Below are positions 1-12,884 of a DNA stretch of 64,000 bases, piece after piece. Numbering within the stretch: position 1 is the stretch's first letter; each line of letters starts with the position of its first letter. The stretch is taken from contig JAXCGZ010017034.1 of assembly GCA_037179515.1 (NCBI GenBank), positions 62,001 through 126,000 of the forward strand, read 5' to 3'. The DNA comes from Halocaridina rubra. Its lineage: Eukaryota > Arthropoda > Malacostraca > Decapoda > Atyidae. A model generated the notes under the pieces. The model did no database searches. It worked only from the letters and a program-made list of their open reading frames with translations, and was not told the DNA's origin. The position numbers and the translations under genes are program-made.

Positions 1-393
1 TGTGTACAGTATAGAAGATATACAGATTTACAAATAAATACTGTACAGCAAAAAAAAATTAACGAATCTCTATCTGCAAACGTAAACAAAGATGACATAT
101 GTGTTAGGAGAAGGAGGAGGTGACTTAATCGGTAGGAGAGGGAGGAGAAAGGGGAGACCAAACTCCTGGTTTTGTTGGGGCTAACACTGAGTGAAGAGAC
201 TGAAGCACATGGCAGCATGATGGGAATCTGCCTCGGAGGCGGTCGCTTAGTTACTAAACTGAACCATTTTTTTGTTTTTCTCGCGTGCACACGTAGCTCC
301 CGCATTTTGTATTTTTTTTAGTATTATTTTCATGGTGTGCTATTCCAATTTTGCATAGTATAAACATAAACACGCGTAAAAAGTGAGGTGACT
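1..393. mobile_element. H-family Tigger-like element, terminal part (cut by window edge)
   Basis: The stretch ends in CACGCGTAAAAAGTGAGGTGA, the reverse of the H-family terminus CAGTCACCTC seen at 53626. Its body (purine-rich GGAGGAGG block, then ATCGGTAGGAGAGGGAGG-like sequence) matches the non-coding part of the full H copy at 44698-47213. It sits inside a C-family MITE that continues at 394. No transposase can be read here. Confidence 0.6.
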
Positions 394-628
394 ATTAATG
401 TATGTATTACTGTACTGTACTATTACATTATTATTACTGTATTAAAATAATTTAATACTGTATACTTTGTTTTATGTAGTAGTTAAGTGTCTTTAGCATA
501 AGTAATGTACAGTACTGCATATGTATTTACTGTACAGTACTTTTTTTTACCTAAACACAACTTACGAACAGTTTTACTTACGTACGGACTTCTAGAACCC
601 AACCTGATCGAAAGTTGGGTAGTGGCTG
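394..628 (+). mobile_element. C-family MITE, 3' part
   Basis: Matches the C family (complete copy 50757-51079) from the ATGTATGTATTACTG block to the terminus, here AAGTTGGGTAGTGGCTG followed by TA. The other half would lie beyond the H insertion and the window edge. C is a short, AT-rich, non-coding element with TA target sites, so probably a Tc1/mariner/pogo-type MITE. Confidence 0.6.
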
Positions 629-875
629 TATAGGACTTCCTTGTAGGTGCAATTACATAAATACACAACAAGGTAAACTATCTAAGTACATCACATACTA
701 GATTTTCATACTTTGAAACTTTGTAAGAAATCTACTTTTCTGGTTGTAACGAAGTACTGTAAGAATAGTCAAAAAGTGGAATTTGCATAGTGAGAAAACA
801 GTAAATGCTGAATGCATTCTCAGGTAATAAAATGAGTAATATAGTAGACAAATAAATGTTTGATTATTAGATATA
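629..875. other. AT-rich intronic sequence, nothing recognised
   Basis: No coding potential, TIR or match to the other repeats in the window was found. Confidence 0.5.
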
Positions 876-1215
876 CAGTCACCTTCGCAAATTACCGCAA
901 GGATAGATTCTCAAAAGGCTCGTGTAATTCAATTTTCGCATAATTCAGATAGTCACTTTCCATAAAGAATAATGTTAATATACATAGATACATCACACAA
1001 GTGTGTGTAAACACACTATACCAAAGAAAAAAGTTAAGTTACACACAATTTACAAGTACATAACCAAGCTGAAATACGTATGTAAGTAAGCTAAAAATAA
1101 ACAAGTACAGTATTAACGATATACAGATGAACAAAAATATGAACAAATTAACTCACTCTATATACGGTGGACAACAGGTGTGTGGTGACGGTGATCACAG
1201 TGCTAAGCCATAATG
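876..1215. mobile_element. H-family Tigger-like element, truncated
   Basis: Starts with CAGTCACCTTCGCAAATTAC directly after TA. It continues with the H-family GGATAG-TTCTCA-AAGGCTCGTGTAATTC block also seen at 44715-44750. The distal end is missing; it fades out near the GGTGACGGTGATCAC stretch. Non-coding. Confidence 0.55.
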
Positions 1216-1224
1216 ACTTTCTGA

Positions 1225-1400
1225 CTAGATTATTCAGAGAAAAATGGACCTAATGACCACTAACCAGAGCATGTGCCTTTGTATGCAGTGTGGTTGGTCA
1301 GTAATATCTATAAAATGGGATTTTCACCCTTATTGGAGTGATTTTTTCACGTAAGTCATTGCTGTACAAGTACAACTATGATCTATGACTCTCTCTCTCT
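1225..1400 (+). repeat. Left arm of a long inverted repeat (partner 20298-20475)
   Basis: About 170 bp, roughly 80-85% identical by eye to the reverse complement of 20298-20475. Shared blocks include GTGGTCATTAGGTCCA and ATGGGATTTTCACCCTTATT. Both arms run into (CT)n/(AG)n and then (TA)n on their inner side. This suggests they were once two halves of one foldback-like locus whose TA-rich centre received all of the transposons between them. Confidence 0.6.
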
Positions 1401-1411
1401 CTCTCTCTCTA
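1387..1411. repeat. (CT)n microsatellite
   Basis: Pure CT run at the inner edge of the inverted arm; the partner arm at 20298 has the matching AG run. Confidence 0.9.
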
Positions 1412-1444
1412 TTTTATTTATTTATCTATCTATTTATCAGTATA

Positions 1445-1446
<2 letters not shown>

Positions 1447-1533
<87 letters not shown>
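1447..1533. repeat. (TA)n microsatellite
   Basis: About 43 TA units running directly into the CAGTAACCCC terminus of the T1 element at 1534. First of five long TA tracts separating the elements of the 1.4-20.3 kb train. Confidence 0.95.
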
Positions 1534-1536
<3 letters not shown>

Positions 1537-3354
1537 TAACCCCTCGTTTATTGCGGGGGTTCGGTTCCAGGACCGACCGCGATAGGTGAATTTCCGCGAA
1601 GTAGGATCACCCTATATGTACATAGGTATTTTACATTTATTTTTACGTTTACTGTATAAACCCTTCCTGTACTGTTAACAAATCACACTCTTCTTTATTA
1701 ATAACAGCATGCAAGCGTAAATTTATATGAGATAGGTAAACTTACCGTGAATGAGGTGGTAATGACATGGCATCGTCGAGAAGATTGCAGAAGGTCACTG
1801 AACGAACCATATTATCATCATGTTCTTGTGAGAGTTGTTGGAGTGCTTCACGTATTCATACATGGTTGCCAGACGTTCAAGTGTAAGGCCAGGTTCTTCG
1901 AATTCTTCGTGGCTAAGTTACGAAGTAAATTGAATATACAGTAATTATGAAAACCCTTGATCATTATGAAAAATATGGAAGTGGAGAGGCCAAGTAGCCT
2001 ATCAGTGATATTTTGAAATACAGTATACTTTGGACTTTGCACAAACTGGTCTCAATTCAGGTCAGTCTTCAGAAACCAATTGTGTTTCTTCTCCTTCTAT
2101 GTTGGAAGTGGATGGCATTGAAAACTGTAAACATGATACTAATGCTCCCACAGTAGAGGAAATCTCATGTAAATCAGACGTTAAAGAAGATCTACAGAAG
2201 CCACTCGAAATTAAAGAGGAGTCTGTTGAGGCAAAGGAAATGATATTGATTCTCCCCCAGTATAGGAAATCTCTTGTAAATCAGACGTTAAAGAAGATCT
2301 GCAGGAGCCGCTTGAAATTAGAGAAGAGTCTGTTCAGGCAAAGGAAATGATACTGATGCTCCCCCAGTAGAGGAAATCTCTTGTAAATCAGACGTTAAAG
2401 AAGATCTGCAGGAGCCGCTTGAAATTAAAGAGGAGTCTGTTGAGGCATAGGAGACTGTTATCGAAAGAACCCCCTGAAGCATAACATATTAATAAGCTCA
2501 ACGCGAATGGCGCACATGTGAGTTAGACTGAACGAGTGAGGCGAGACAATGGAAGATGGTGGGAGAACCAAGCTTCAGTCAAAAAGCCAGTCAGAAACCA
2601 TGATACAGAACATACAGAAAAACAATTCTGTGATTTGTTGTTTCTCACCCTTTCAGCCGATAGCATTCCATGAACTATCTCACGTAGGTGCAAGCCTTTG
2701 CGTTTTCCAAGACGCCAATACAGTGTACGCTATCGTAAAGTATATCACATGGTGCAATACTGTGAGTTATATGTTTAAATTTATGTTTTTTACTATTTTT
2801 TACTGTTTTATTACTCTTAGGCTAGGAAATACTTTTTCTTATCAATAAAATAATGAAAATTTCAATATGTACTAGCTCACGTAGGTGTGACCCTTTTCAT
2901 TTTCCGAAACGCTGATACCGGTATCGTATTTTACATGGTGCAGTACTGTGAGTGTTTATATTTTTTACTATTTTTTACTGTTTTATTATTCTTAGGCAAA
3001 GAAATACGTTTTTTTATCAATAAAATAACTGGAAATTTTAATATATACTAGCTCACGTAGGTGCAACCCGTTGCGTTTTCTGAAACGCTGATACCGGTAT
3101 CGTACTTTCTATGGTGCAGAGTTACATGTTCAAATTTATGTTTTTTTTTACTATTTCTTGCTGTTTTATTATTCTTAGGCAGGGAAATAAATTTTTTTTA
3201 TCAATAAAATAATGAAATTTTTTATTTTTTTAATAAAATAATGAAAACACTGAAAATTTTTTTTTTATATATATATATTTGCATATACCCAGAAAAAAAA
3301 ACGCGATGCACGGAATTCGCGATAGGTGAACCGCGATATATCGAGGGGTTATTG
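1534..3354. mobile_element. T1a: Tigger-like element with a foreign internal segment (Pack-type)
   Basis: TIRs are CAGTAACCCCTCG at 1534 and CGAGGGGTTATTG ending at 3354, both against (TA)n. Bases 1534-1930 match the left part of the full T1 element (5625-6330), including the end of its transposase gene. Bases about 2465-3350 match the right part (7880-9450), including the AGCTCACGTAGGTG monomers with the GATACCGGTATC palindrome. Nearly all of the transposase gene is missing. In its place is about 0.5 kb unrelated to T1 (see next feature). Non-autonomous derivative, 1.8 kb. Confidence 0.75.
2030..2455 (+). pseudogene. Captured coding-like sequence with 107-bp tandem repeats
   Basis: The + strand reads open from 2030 for 106 codons, with balanced codon use and low AT content unlike the flanks. 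It is acidic and Lys/Glu/Ser-rich. Three tandem copies start at 2135, 2242 and 2349, each encoding a motif like SCKSDVKEDLQEPLEIKEES. The period is 107 bp, so each copy slips the frame: the second is read out of frame, and the third ends in TAG when read in the frame of the first. I do not recognise the protein. The segment lies exactly where T1 should carry its transposase, so the likely origin is a host exon picked up by the element. Less likely is an unknown T1-encoded protein. Confidence 0.5.
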
Positions 3355-5020
<1,666 letters not shown>

Positions 5021-5040
5021 TATATATATATCATATATAG

Positions 5041-5133
<93 letters not shown>

Positions 5134-5150
5134 CCATATATACACACACA
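5021..5150. repeat. (TA)n microsatellite with short AC tail
   Basis: TA tract between T1b and the CACCTTGTTTGC end of the E1 element; ends in (AC)6. Confidence 0.9.
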
Positions 5151-6073
5151 CACCTTGTTTGCTTTTTTCACGTGTTTATATCCGCAAACTTGGAATAACG
5201 CCCCTAAAAAAAATAGTAAAAATTATATGAAATTCGCAAATAACGCCCATGCAAAAAAATAAAAAAAAAACATTTCATTTTAGTATTTAATTGACCGCCT
5301 CGGAGGCACTTTTCCGTCATCCTCCTCCTCTTCTACCGCTTAATGCGATCGGATATTATGAAGATAATGGAAAAAAAGCATTAAGAACAAACAGCAAATA
5401 AACTTTCGATATAATATCGTCAGGGGTTTATAGCGTGTAGAGAATATATATATTTCATTTATGTTTTCCATGTACAGTACGATATATGTTTTCTTTGTAA
5501 AGAATCGTATAGTTTTCTATTTCTCTCATCTGACTTTGTTTATGTTTAGATTTCGTGCAGCATGGTCAGTATATAAAGAAAATAGAATAATGTTTAGAAC
5601 CTCGGCATATTAATAATACGTATACAGTGTTCCTTCATTTATCGCGAAGGTTCGGTTCCAGCGAGAGACAGGAATTTTCGCGAAGTAGGATCACCCTATT
5701 TGTACATAGATATTTTAATTTATTTTTACGTTTACACTGTATAAACTGTATAAACCCTCCCTGTACTGTTAACAAACCACCCTTTACTTCATAAATAACA
5801 GCATGCAAGTGTAAATTTATATGAAAGTGATAGATAAACTTACTGTGAATGAGGTGGTAATGACATGACATACTCATGTACATACGTATTTTACAATTAT
5901 TTTTACGTTTACTGTATAAACCCTCCCTGCACTGTTAAAAAACCACCCTTTACTTTATAAATAACAGCATGCAACGTAAATTTATATGTACGTGATAGGT
6001 AAACTTACCATGAATGAGGTGGTAATGATGTTTGTTGACCCCAGAGGAAATTATTCCGCAGCCAATAACAGCT

Positions 6074-7833
6074 TTACGGCTGCTTTTTGGGGGAGAAGAA
6101 CATGGTAATGGGGAGTTGCTGTCGCTGTTTCTTTTTTTGTTGGAAGATGGTCTGGTAGGGAATCATGGCATCGTTGAGAATATTACAGAAGGTCACCGAA
6201 CGAACCATATTATCGTCATGTTCCTGCGAGAGTTTTTGGACTGCTTTCACATGTTCATATATGGCTGCCAGATGTTCGAGTGTAAGGCCAGGACCTTCAA
6301 TTTCTTTGTGCGTTTCCTGAAGTTCTTCCTCTTCTTCGCTCGCTGATTTTGTCATTTCTTCCAAGTCTTCATCACTCAAAGGCTGCGAGTGGCAGTCAAT
6401 CAGTTCATTCACATCTTCGTGAGTCATATCTTTAAAGCCTTCTCCTCCTAGCAATGCGTCAACTTCACAGCTTTCGCAACTGCCGAGTTATGGACTTTGT
6501 CAGGAGCAAATCCCTTGTAGTCGTGGATGACTTCTGGCCACAATTTCTTCCAGCTGGCATTTATTGTGGCCAACTTCATTTCTTTGATTGCATTCTGAAT
6601 ATTTTAAAGGCATGTGGCAATCGTGTAATTACGCCAGTACGTCTTCATTGATAATTCTTTGTCCGAATCCATGGATTCAACCAGGTTCGCCTGGGCATTT
6701 TGTGTGTAGAGGGCCTTGAACGCACGAATAACGCCTTGATCCATAGGCTAAATCAGTGACGTCGTATTCGGTGGCAGGAACTCTACTTGAACACTGTCAT
6801 ATTCCAGATTAGTTGCGTGGCCACCAGCATTATCCATCAAAAGAAGGACTTTAAATTCAAGGCCTTTTTCCGCAAGATAAACTTTGACCTGAGGGATAAA
6901 GCATTGGTGAAACCAGTCCGATGTGAGGCTTTTTGTGATCCAGGCCTTAGGGTTATGCATCCAATACACTGGCAGCAGATTCTTGTTTTTATTCTTCAAA
7001 GCCCTAGGGTTCTTTGACTTGTAGATAAGCCCGGGCTTTAACATGAAGCCCGCAGCATTCCCGCACATGATGAGGGTAACGCAATCTTTGTGTGCATTAA
7101 ATCCCGGGGCTTTAGCTTCTTCCTTGAAGAGAAAAGTGCGAGATGGCATTCTCTTCCAAAATAACCCAGTCTCATCCATGTTGAAGACTTGCTCAGGAGC
7201 ATATTCCCCTTCGGCAATAATTTTCTTGAAGTCGTTGTTCACGTAATTTTCTGCGGCAGCTGTATCTGCAGAGGCAGCTTCTCCATAAACCGAAACGCTT
7301 TTTAGGCAATAGCGTTTTTGAAATTTGGCGAACCATCCCTTGCTAGCAATGAACGATTGTATCCTCGATGGAGAATCGCAGGAGGGTCCTGGTTGTGGGT
7401 CGTCGATATCTTCTCTCCACGGTCGCCACTGTCGTCGATGGGTTCGTTTGTAGCAAATATCTTGTACAGCTTCTTCGCCTTTGTTTGTATTAAATTGCAG
7501 TCTAAGCTGATGTTTTTCTTTCTGCAATCAGCAATCCACAGGGCCAAAGCAGCTTCCATCCGCACTATTACCTTATTGCGGGATGTTACTTACGACCCTC
7601 TTCGCTGATTTATTAAAAGAAATAGTCGCTGTTTTCCTGATCTTTGCCTCATCCTTTTTGATGTAGCGAACAGTAGATTCATTGAGGCCAAAATAGCGGC
7701 CGACATCTGTAAACCATTTTCCTTCTTTCAGCATATCTAAGAGTTTCACCTTATCTGTTATGGTTAACATCCTCCTTTGCCGCTTAGGCTGACTACCAAA
7801 AGCCTTAGAAGATGAAGGATGCTTGGGAGGCAT
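6074..7833 (-). pseudogene. Tigger-type transposase pseudogene (CENP-B/HTH-psq + DDE)
   Basis: Read from 7833 down. The N-terminus starts MPPKHPSSS; an HTH-psq region ITDKVKLLDMLKEG follows. Next is a CENP-B-type DNA-binding half (ASKGWFAKFQKRY near 7330). The DDE domain has first Asp in FNMDETGLFW, second in LLLMDNAGGH and third in PMDQGV, with 30 residues between the last two. An acidic C-terminal region ends in QLPITMFF, which fits the PCNA-binding PIP box (Q-x-x-I-x-x-F-F) known from pogo transposase. Breaks: the N-terminal and central parts are in different frames (near 7565 and 7340-7300). An in-frame TAG at about 6750 stands where Gln precedes PMDQG. The reading frame is also lost before 6454. 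Not functional. Confidence 0.88.
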
Positions 7834-8059
7834 TGCAAAGGTTAAAATACGCTAGTAAAAAAATCACAAGCAAAACGTATTGATAATAATAAGCACAATG
7901 TGAACGGCGCACACGTGAGTTAGACTGAACGAGTGAGGCGAGACAATGGAAAATGGTGGGAGAAGCAAACTTCAATGAAAAAGCCAATCAGACCTCATGA
8001 TACAGAACATACAGAAAAGCAATTCTGTGATTCGTCGTCTCCCGACCTTTCAGCCAATA

Positions 8060-9290
8060 GCATTCCATGAACTATCTCACGTAGGTGCGAGCCTTTGCGT
8101 TTTCCGAAACGCTGATACCGGTATCGTATTTTACATGGTGCAATACTGTTAGTATTTATGTTTTTTACTAATTTTTACTGTTTTATTATTCTTAGGCTAA
8201 GAAATACATTTTTTTATCAATAAAATCATGAAACTACTGGAAATTTTAATATATGCCAGCTCACGTAGGTGCGACCCCAATACATTGTATGCCAGCGGAC
8301 AGTATTTCATATGATGCAGTACTGTGAGTTATATATCTAAATTTATGTTTTTTACTAATTTTTACTGTTTTATTACTCTTAGGGTAGGAAATACTTGTTT
8401 TATCAGTAAAATAATGAAAATTTCAATATGTACTAGCTCACGTAGGTGCGACCCTTTTCGTTTTCCGAAACGCTGATACCGGTATCGTATTTTACATGGT
8501 GCAATACTGTTAGTATTTATGTTTTTTACTAATTTTTACTGTTTTATTATTCTTAGGCTAAGAAATACGTTTTTTTATCAATAAAATTATGAAACTAATG
8601 GAAATTTTAATATATGCTAGCTCACGTAGGTGCGACCCCAATACATTGTATGCCAGCGGACAGTATTTCATATGATGCAGTACTGTGAGTTATATATCTA
8701 AATTTATGTATTTTACTAATTTTTACTGTTTTATTACTCTTAGGGTAGGAAATACTTGTTTTATCAGTAAAATAATGAAAATTTCAATATGTACTAGCTC
8801 ACGTAGGTGCGACCCTTTTCGTTTTCCGAATCGCTGATACCGGTATCGTATTTTACATGGCGCAATACTGTTAGTATTTATGTTTTTTATTATTTTTTAC
8901 TGTTTTATTATTCTTAGGCTAAGAAATACGTTTTTTTATCAATAAAATCATGAAACTACTGGAAAATTTAATATATGCTAGCTCACGTAGGTGTGACCCC
9001 AATACATTGTATGCTATCGGACAGTATGATGCAATACTGTGAGTTATATATGTAAATATATGTTTTTTACTATTTTTTACTGTTTTATTACTCTTAGGCT
9101 AGGAAATACTTGTTTTATCAATAAAATAATGAAAATTTCAATATGTACTAGCTCACGTAGGTGCGACCCTTTCGTTTTCCGAAACGCTGATACCGGTATC
9201 GTACTTTCTATGGTGCAGAGTTACATGTTCAAATTTATGTTTTTTTACTATTTCTTACTGTATTTTTTTTTATCAATAAAATAATGAAAT
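8060..9290. repeat. Dimeric tandem array in T1 with a 12-bp palindrome
   Basis: The block AGCTCACGTAGGTGCGACC recurs at about 8258, 8435, 8619, 8796, 8980 and 9150. Spacing alternates 177, 184, 177, 184, 170 bp, so the repeated unit is a ~361-bp dimer of two diverged monomers. One monomer type carries CGCTGATACCGGTATCGTA, containing the perfect palindrome GATACCGGTATC. The same monomers occur in T1a (2680-3200) and reversed in T1d (17400-17600). Confidence 0.85.
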
Positions 9291-9514
9291 TTTTTTTTTT
9301 CAATAAAAAAATTAAAATACTGAAAAGTTATATTTTTTTAATATTTGAATATTTTTGCATATACCCACAAAAAAAAAAAAAAATTGCCAAAAAAAATCGC
9401 AATACAGTGAATTCGCGAGCTAAGAATTGCGATAGAGCGAAGGATCACTGTGCTATAATCTTGAAAATTATGTAAACCCCAAATAGAGTGAGTAAATAAA
9501 TATCTTATGAGTAA

Positions 9515-9781
9515 TATCTATCTATCTACCTTGGCTGTTTCCCCCTTTAATTGGGGGGTAGCCGACATCAAGAAAGGAAAACGAATAGGGGGATTACTTT
9601 GCTCTATGGGCAATGACGAGGGAGCTAGCGACCGTTCAGATGGCACTGCTGGAGTGCCACAGCCCATCCTCCCGGCTCTTCCACAACCTGTGTCACTTCA
9701 CAACTGCCAACTCCTCCTACTGCCCCTACCACAGGGCTATCTCTGTAAGATGCAGCCCCGTGGCAACAGCAGATGCCCATC
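9515..9781 (-). mobile_element. LINE-A 3' end, 5'-truncated insertion
   Basis: Matches the 3' region of LINE-A copies 1 (15340-15560) and 2 (41583-41850), including the terminal block TAATTGGGGGGTAGCC. Flanked by ATGAGTAA (9507-9514) and ATGATTAA (9782-9789), an 8-bp target duplication with one mismatch. The empty site is visible in paralogues such as 10215-10235 (CTTATGAGTAAGATATTGTG). No coding capacity beyond the tail. Confidence 0.8.
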
Positions 9782-11245
9782 ATGATTAAGATATTGTGCC
9801 TGACTAGTGATAAGCATCAGCTGATACGGAAGCGGCAATACGTTTGCCAGTAGAGGTTCGTTCTCCCACATCCTCCTCCTCTTCTACTACTTAATGCGAT
9901 CGAATATTATGAAGAAAATTGTAAAAACATTAAGAACAAACAGCAAACAATCTTTCGATATAATATCGCCTGGAAATAGCGTGTAGAGAATATATATATT
10001 TCATTTAAGTTTCCCATGTACAGTACGATATACACTTTCTTTGTAACAAATTGTATAGTTTTTTTTTCTCTCAGCTGACTTTGTTTACAATTAGATTTTG
10101 TGCAGCATGGTTGCTATATAAGGAAGATAGAATAATGTTTAGAACCAAGGAATATTAATAATACGTGTACTATAATCTTGAAAATTATATAAACCCCAAA
10201 TAGAGTGAGTAAATAAATATCTTATGAGTAAGATATTGTGCCTGAGTAGTGATAAGCATCAGCTGACACGGAAGCGGAAAACGTTTGCCAATAGAGGTTC
10301 ATTCTCCCGCATCCTCCTCCTCTTCTAACGCTTAATGCGATCGAATATTATGAAAAAAAAATTTTAAAAACCATTAAGAACAAACAGCAAACAAATTTTC
10401 GATATAATATCGTCAGGCAAAACGTTTCTGGACAGAGATTTGTTCTCCCACATCCTCCTCCTCTTCTGCTGCTTAATACGATCGAATATTATGAAGAAAA
10501 TTTTTAAAAAGCATTAAGAGCAAACAGCAAACAAACTTTCAATATAATATCGTCAGGGAAATAGCGTGCAGAGAATATATATAATTCATTTAAGTTTCCC
10601 ACGTACTGTACAATATATGTTTTCCTCGTAACGGATTGTATAGTTTTCTTTTTCTTTCAGCTGACTTTGTTTACGTTTAGGTTTTGTGCAGCATGGTCGA
10701 TATGTAAAGAAGATAGAATAATGTTTTGAACCAAGGAATATTAATATTACGTGTATTATAATCTTGAAAATTAGATAAACCCCAAATAGAGCGAGTAAAT
10801 AAATATTTTATGAATAAGATATTGTGCCTGAAGAGTGATAAGCATCAGCTGATACGGAAGCAGCAAAACGTTTTGCCGATGGAGGTTCATTCTCCCGCAT
10901 CCTCCTCCTCTTCTACCGCTTAATGCTATCGAATATTATGAAGAAAATTAAAAAAAAGCATTAAGAACAAACAGCAAACAAACTTTCAATATAATATCAT
11001 TAGGGAAATAGCATGCGAGGGTGCATCAGCTGATATGGAGGCGGCAAAACATTTGCATCCTCGTGCTCACTGCCACCATGCATGTCCTAGTGTATGCCTG
11101 TTGCCCACCACATAATAGAGTGCATTAATTTCTTTACTGTACAGTAAATCTGTATATCTTTTATATTGTACACTATTTGCATGTTAATATAAATAACTAC
11201 AGGTCTTTCTGCTTTGTTATGTACTTATAAAATATGTTTTACTTA
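9782..11245. repeat. E-internal tandem units (A repeat)
   Basis: Tandem or interspersed units, each with CCTCCTCCTCTTCTACCGC, TTAATGCGATCGAATATTATG, AAGAACAAACAGCAAAC and TCGATATAATATCGTCAGG. Short units are about 150-180 bp. Longer ones add a 300-bp segment ending ATAAACCCCAAATAGAGTGAG. The same units fill E4 (18340-19960) and, reversed, E3 (16640-17000). No coding potential. Flanked on the right by the truncated LINE-A copy 1. Confidence 0.8.
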
Positions 11246-12420
11246 TATGAGGAGAATAAAAAGAAGTTTTGGAAAGAAGTGAAGAGAGTAAGGAAGAGTG
11301 GATCGAGGATGGAAGAGACAGTGAAAGATATGAATGGACAGATGTTAAGAGGGAACGATGCAAGGAAAAGATGGGCAGAATATTTTAAGTGGATGCTGAA
11401 TGTTGAGGAAGATAGAGAGGCAGTGGGGGGTGTTCAAGTGCCAGTAATGGGAGATGAAAATGAAAGAGAGATTACAAGAGAGGAGATGAAAAGGGCATTG
11501 TATGAAGCGAGAGCAGGTAAAGCACCTGGAATGGATGGTGTGAGAGCGGAGATGTTGAAAGAAGGGGGTGTGACTGCATTGGAATGGTTAGTGAGAGTGT
11601 TTAATATATTCTTTATGTTGTCAATGGTGCCAGTGGAATGGGTGATTGCTTGTATAGTGCCCCTATACAAAGGTAAGGGAGATGTGTATGATTGCAGTAA
11701 TTTTAGGGGTATAAGTTTTTTGAGTGTGGTAGGAAAAGTGTATGGTAGGATACTGTTTAATAGGATTAGGGATAAGACAGAAAATGTGATCGTGGAAGTG
11801 CAGAGTGGTTTTAGGAGAGGTAGAGGTTGTATAGATCAGATTTTTATAGTTAGGCTGTTATGTGAGAAATATTTAGTAAAGAGTAAGGATGTGTATTTTG
11901 CATTTTTGGATATGGAGAAAGCATATGATAGAGAGGCAATGTGGAATGTTTTGAGGTTATATGGAATTAATGGTAAACTGTTGCATGCAGTGAAGAATTT
12001 GTATGAGGGCAGTAGAGTTTGTGTTAGGGTAGGGAATGAAGTAAGTGAGTGGTTTCCTGTGAGTGTGGGACTGAGACAGGGATGTGTGATGTCACCATGG
12101 CTGTTCAATTTGTATATTGATGGAGTCGTAAGAGAGGTGAATGAGCGAGTGAGTGGTCGAAGTTTGAGAATGGTAGATGGGGATGAAAACGAGTGGGAGC
12201 TGAATCAGTTGCTGTTTGCAGATGATACTGTGATCGTGGCAGATTCAGAGGAGAAGCTGTGTCAGTTAGTGTCAGAATTTGGAATGGTGTGTGAGAGAAG
12301 TAAGTTGCGAGTGAATGTGTGAAAAAGTAAGGCTATGAGGTGTACAAGAAATGAGGATGGTGCTGGATTGAATGTTATGTTGAATGAAGAGACACTTGAG
12401 GAAGTTGATCAGCTTAAGTA
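11246..12420 (+). pseudogene. LINE-A copy 1 reverse transcriptase, first part
   Basis: A non-LTR retrotransposon RT, 5'-truncated: no endonuclease is visible and the frame begins within E1. Landmarks in order: thumb-proximal AGKAPGMDGVRAEML; PLYKGKGDVYDCSNFRGIS; QSGFRRGRGCIDQ; catalytic motif A FAFLDMEKAYDR; GLRQGCVMSPWLFNLYIDG; and motif C LLFADDTVIVA with both Asp present. A TGA at 12320 stands where the related copy has Gly. The frame then continues to EEVDQLKY, where E2 is inserted after TA at 12419-12420. It continues at 14766. The clade is uncertain; it resembles RTE/RTEX-like invertebrate LINEs. Confidence 0.85.
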
Positions 12421-12884
12421 CACCTAGTTCTCAGAATAACGCCTAGATAGGTTCTCAGAAGTGTCGGGTAAATGGAAAATCGCGTGAAAAAACGAGTCAT
12501 TTTCCATAGGAAACAATGATAAAGGGCATAGATACGTTCCAAACCTTACATAGACACACCATGCTAAAGATATAAGATAAGTAAGAAACATATTTTATAA
12601 CTACATAACAAAACAGAAAGCCCTGTATCTATTTTTAAGAGTATACAAAAGATATTCACTGTACAGCAAGAAATTAACATACAGTACTGTACTGTACTCT
12701 ATTATGCGGTGGGCAACAGTCATACAGTACACTGGGACGTGCATGGTGGCCGTGAGCAAGTAACTCAAGCGGTAGAAGAGGAGGAGGATGCAGGAAAACG
12801 AACCTCTCTCTGCAAATGTAAACAAAAATAAAATAAAAATTATAAATAACCAAAGCAAGACTAAAAAAATAAAAAAAAAATTCA

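Larger units (their letters stand above)
5625..9450 (-). mobile_element. T1: full-length Tigger-like (pogo superfamily) DNA transposon
   Basis: 3826 bp. TIRs are CAGTGTTCCTTCATTTATCG (5625) and GCGATAGAGCGAAGGATCACTG-like, ending at 9450. The left flank reads AATACGTATA and the right flank TGCTATAATC. The uninterrupted paralogue at 10160-10180 reads ATACGTGTACTATAATC, so the insertion is a clean TA duplication with one later change on each side. It encodes a degraded Tigger transposase on the - strand (6074-7833) followed by a non-coding dimeric tandem array (8060-9290). It is the probable parent of T1a, T1b and T1d. Confidence 0.85.

Noticed and set aside
2549..2848. 99-codon frame in T1a
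   Set aside because: Covers T1 non-coding sequence that is full of stops in the sister copy at 7940-8200.
10100..10140. TATA-box-like ATATAAGG in the E internal repeat as a promoter
   Set aside because: AT-rich sequence gives such matches by chance and no open frame follows.
9782..11050. Regularly spaced repeats that could suggest a CRISPR-like array
   Set aside because: Units are 150-450 bp with no unique spacers, in an animal intron; ordinary transposon-internal tandem repeats.
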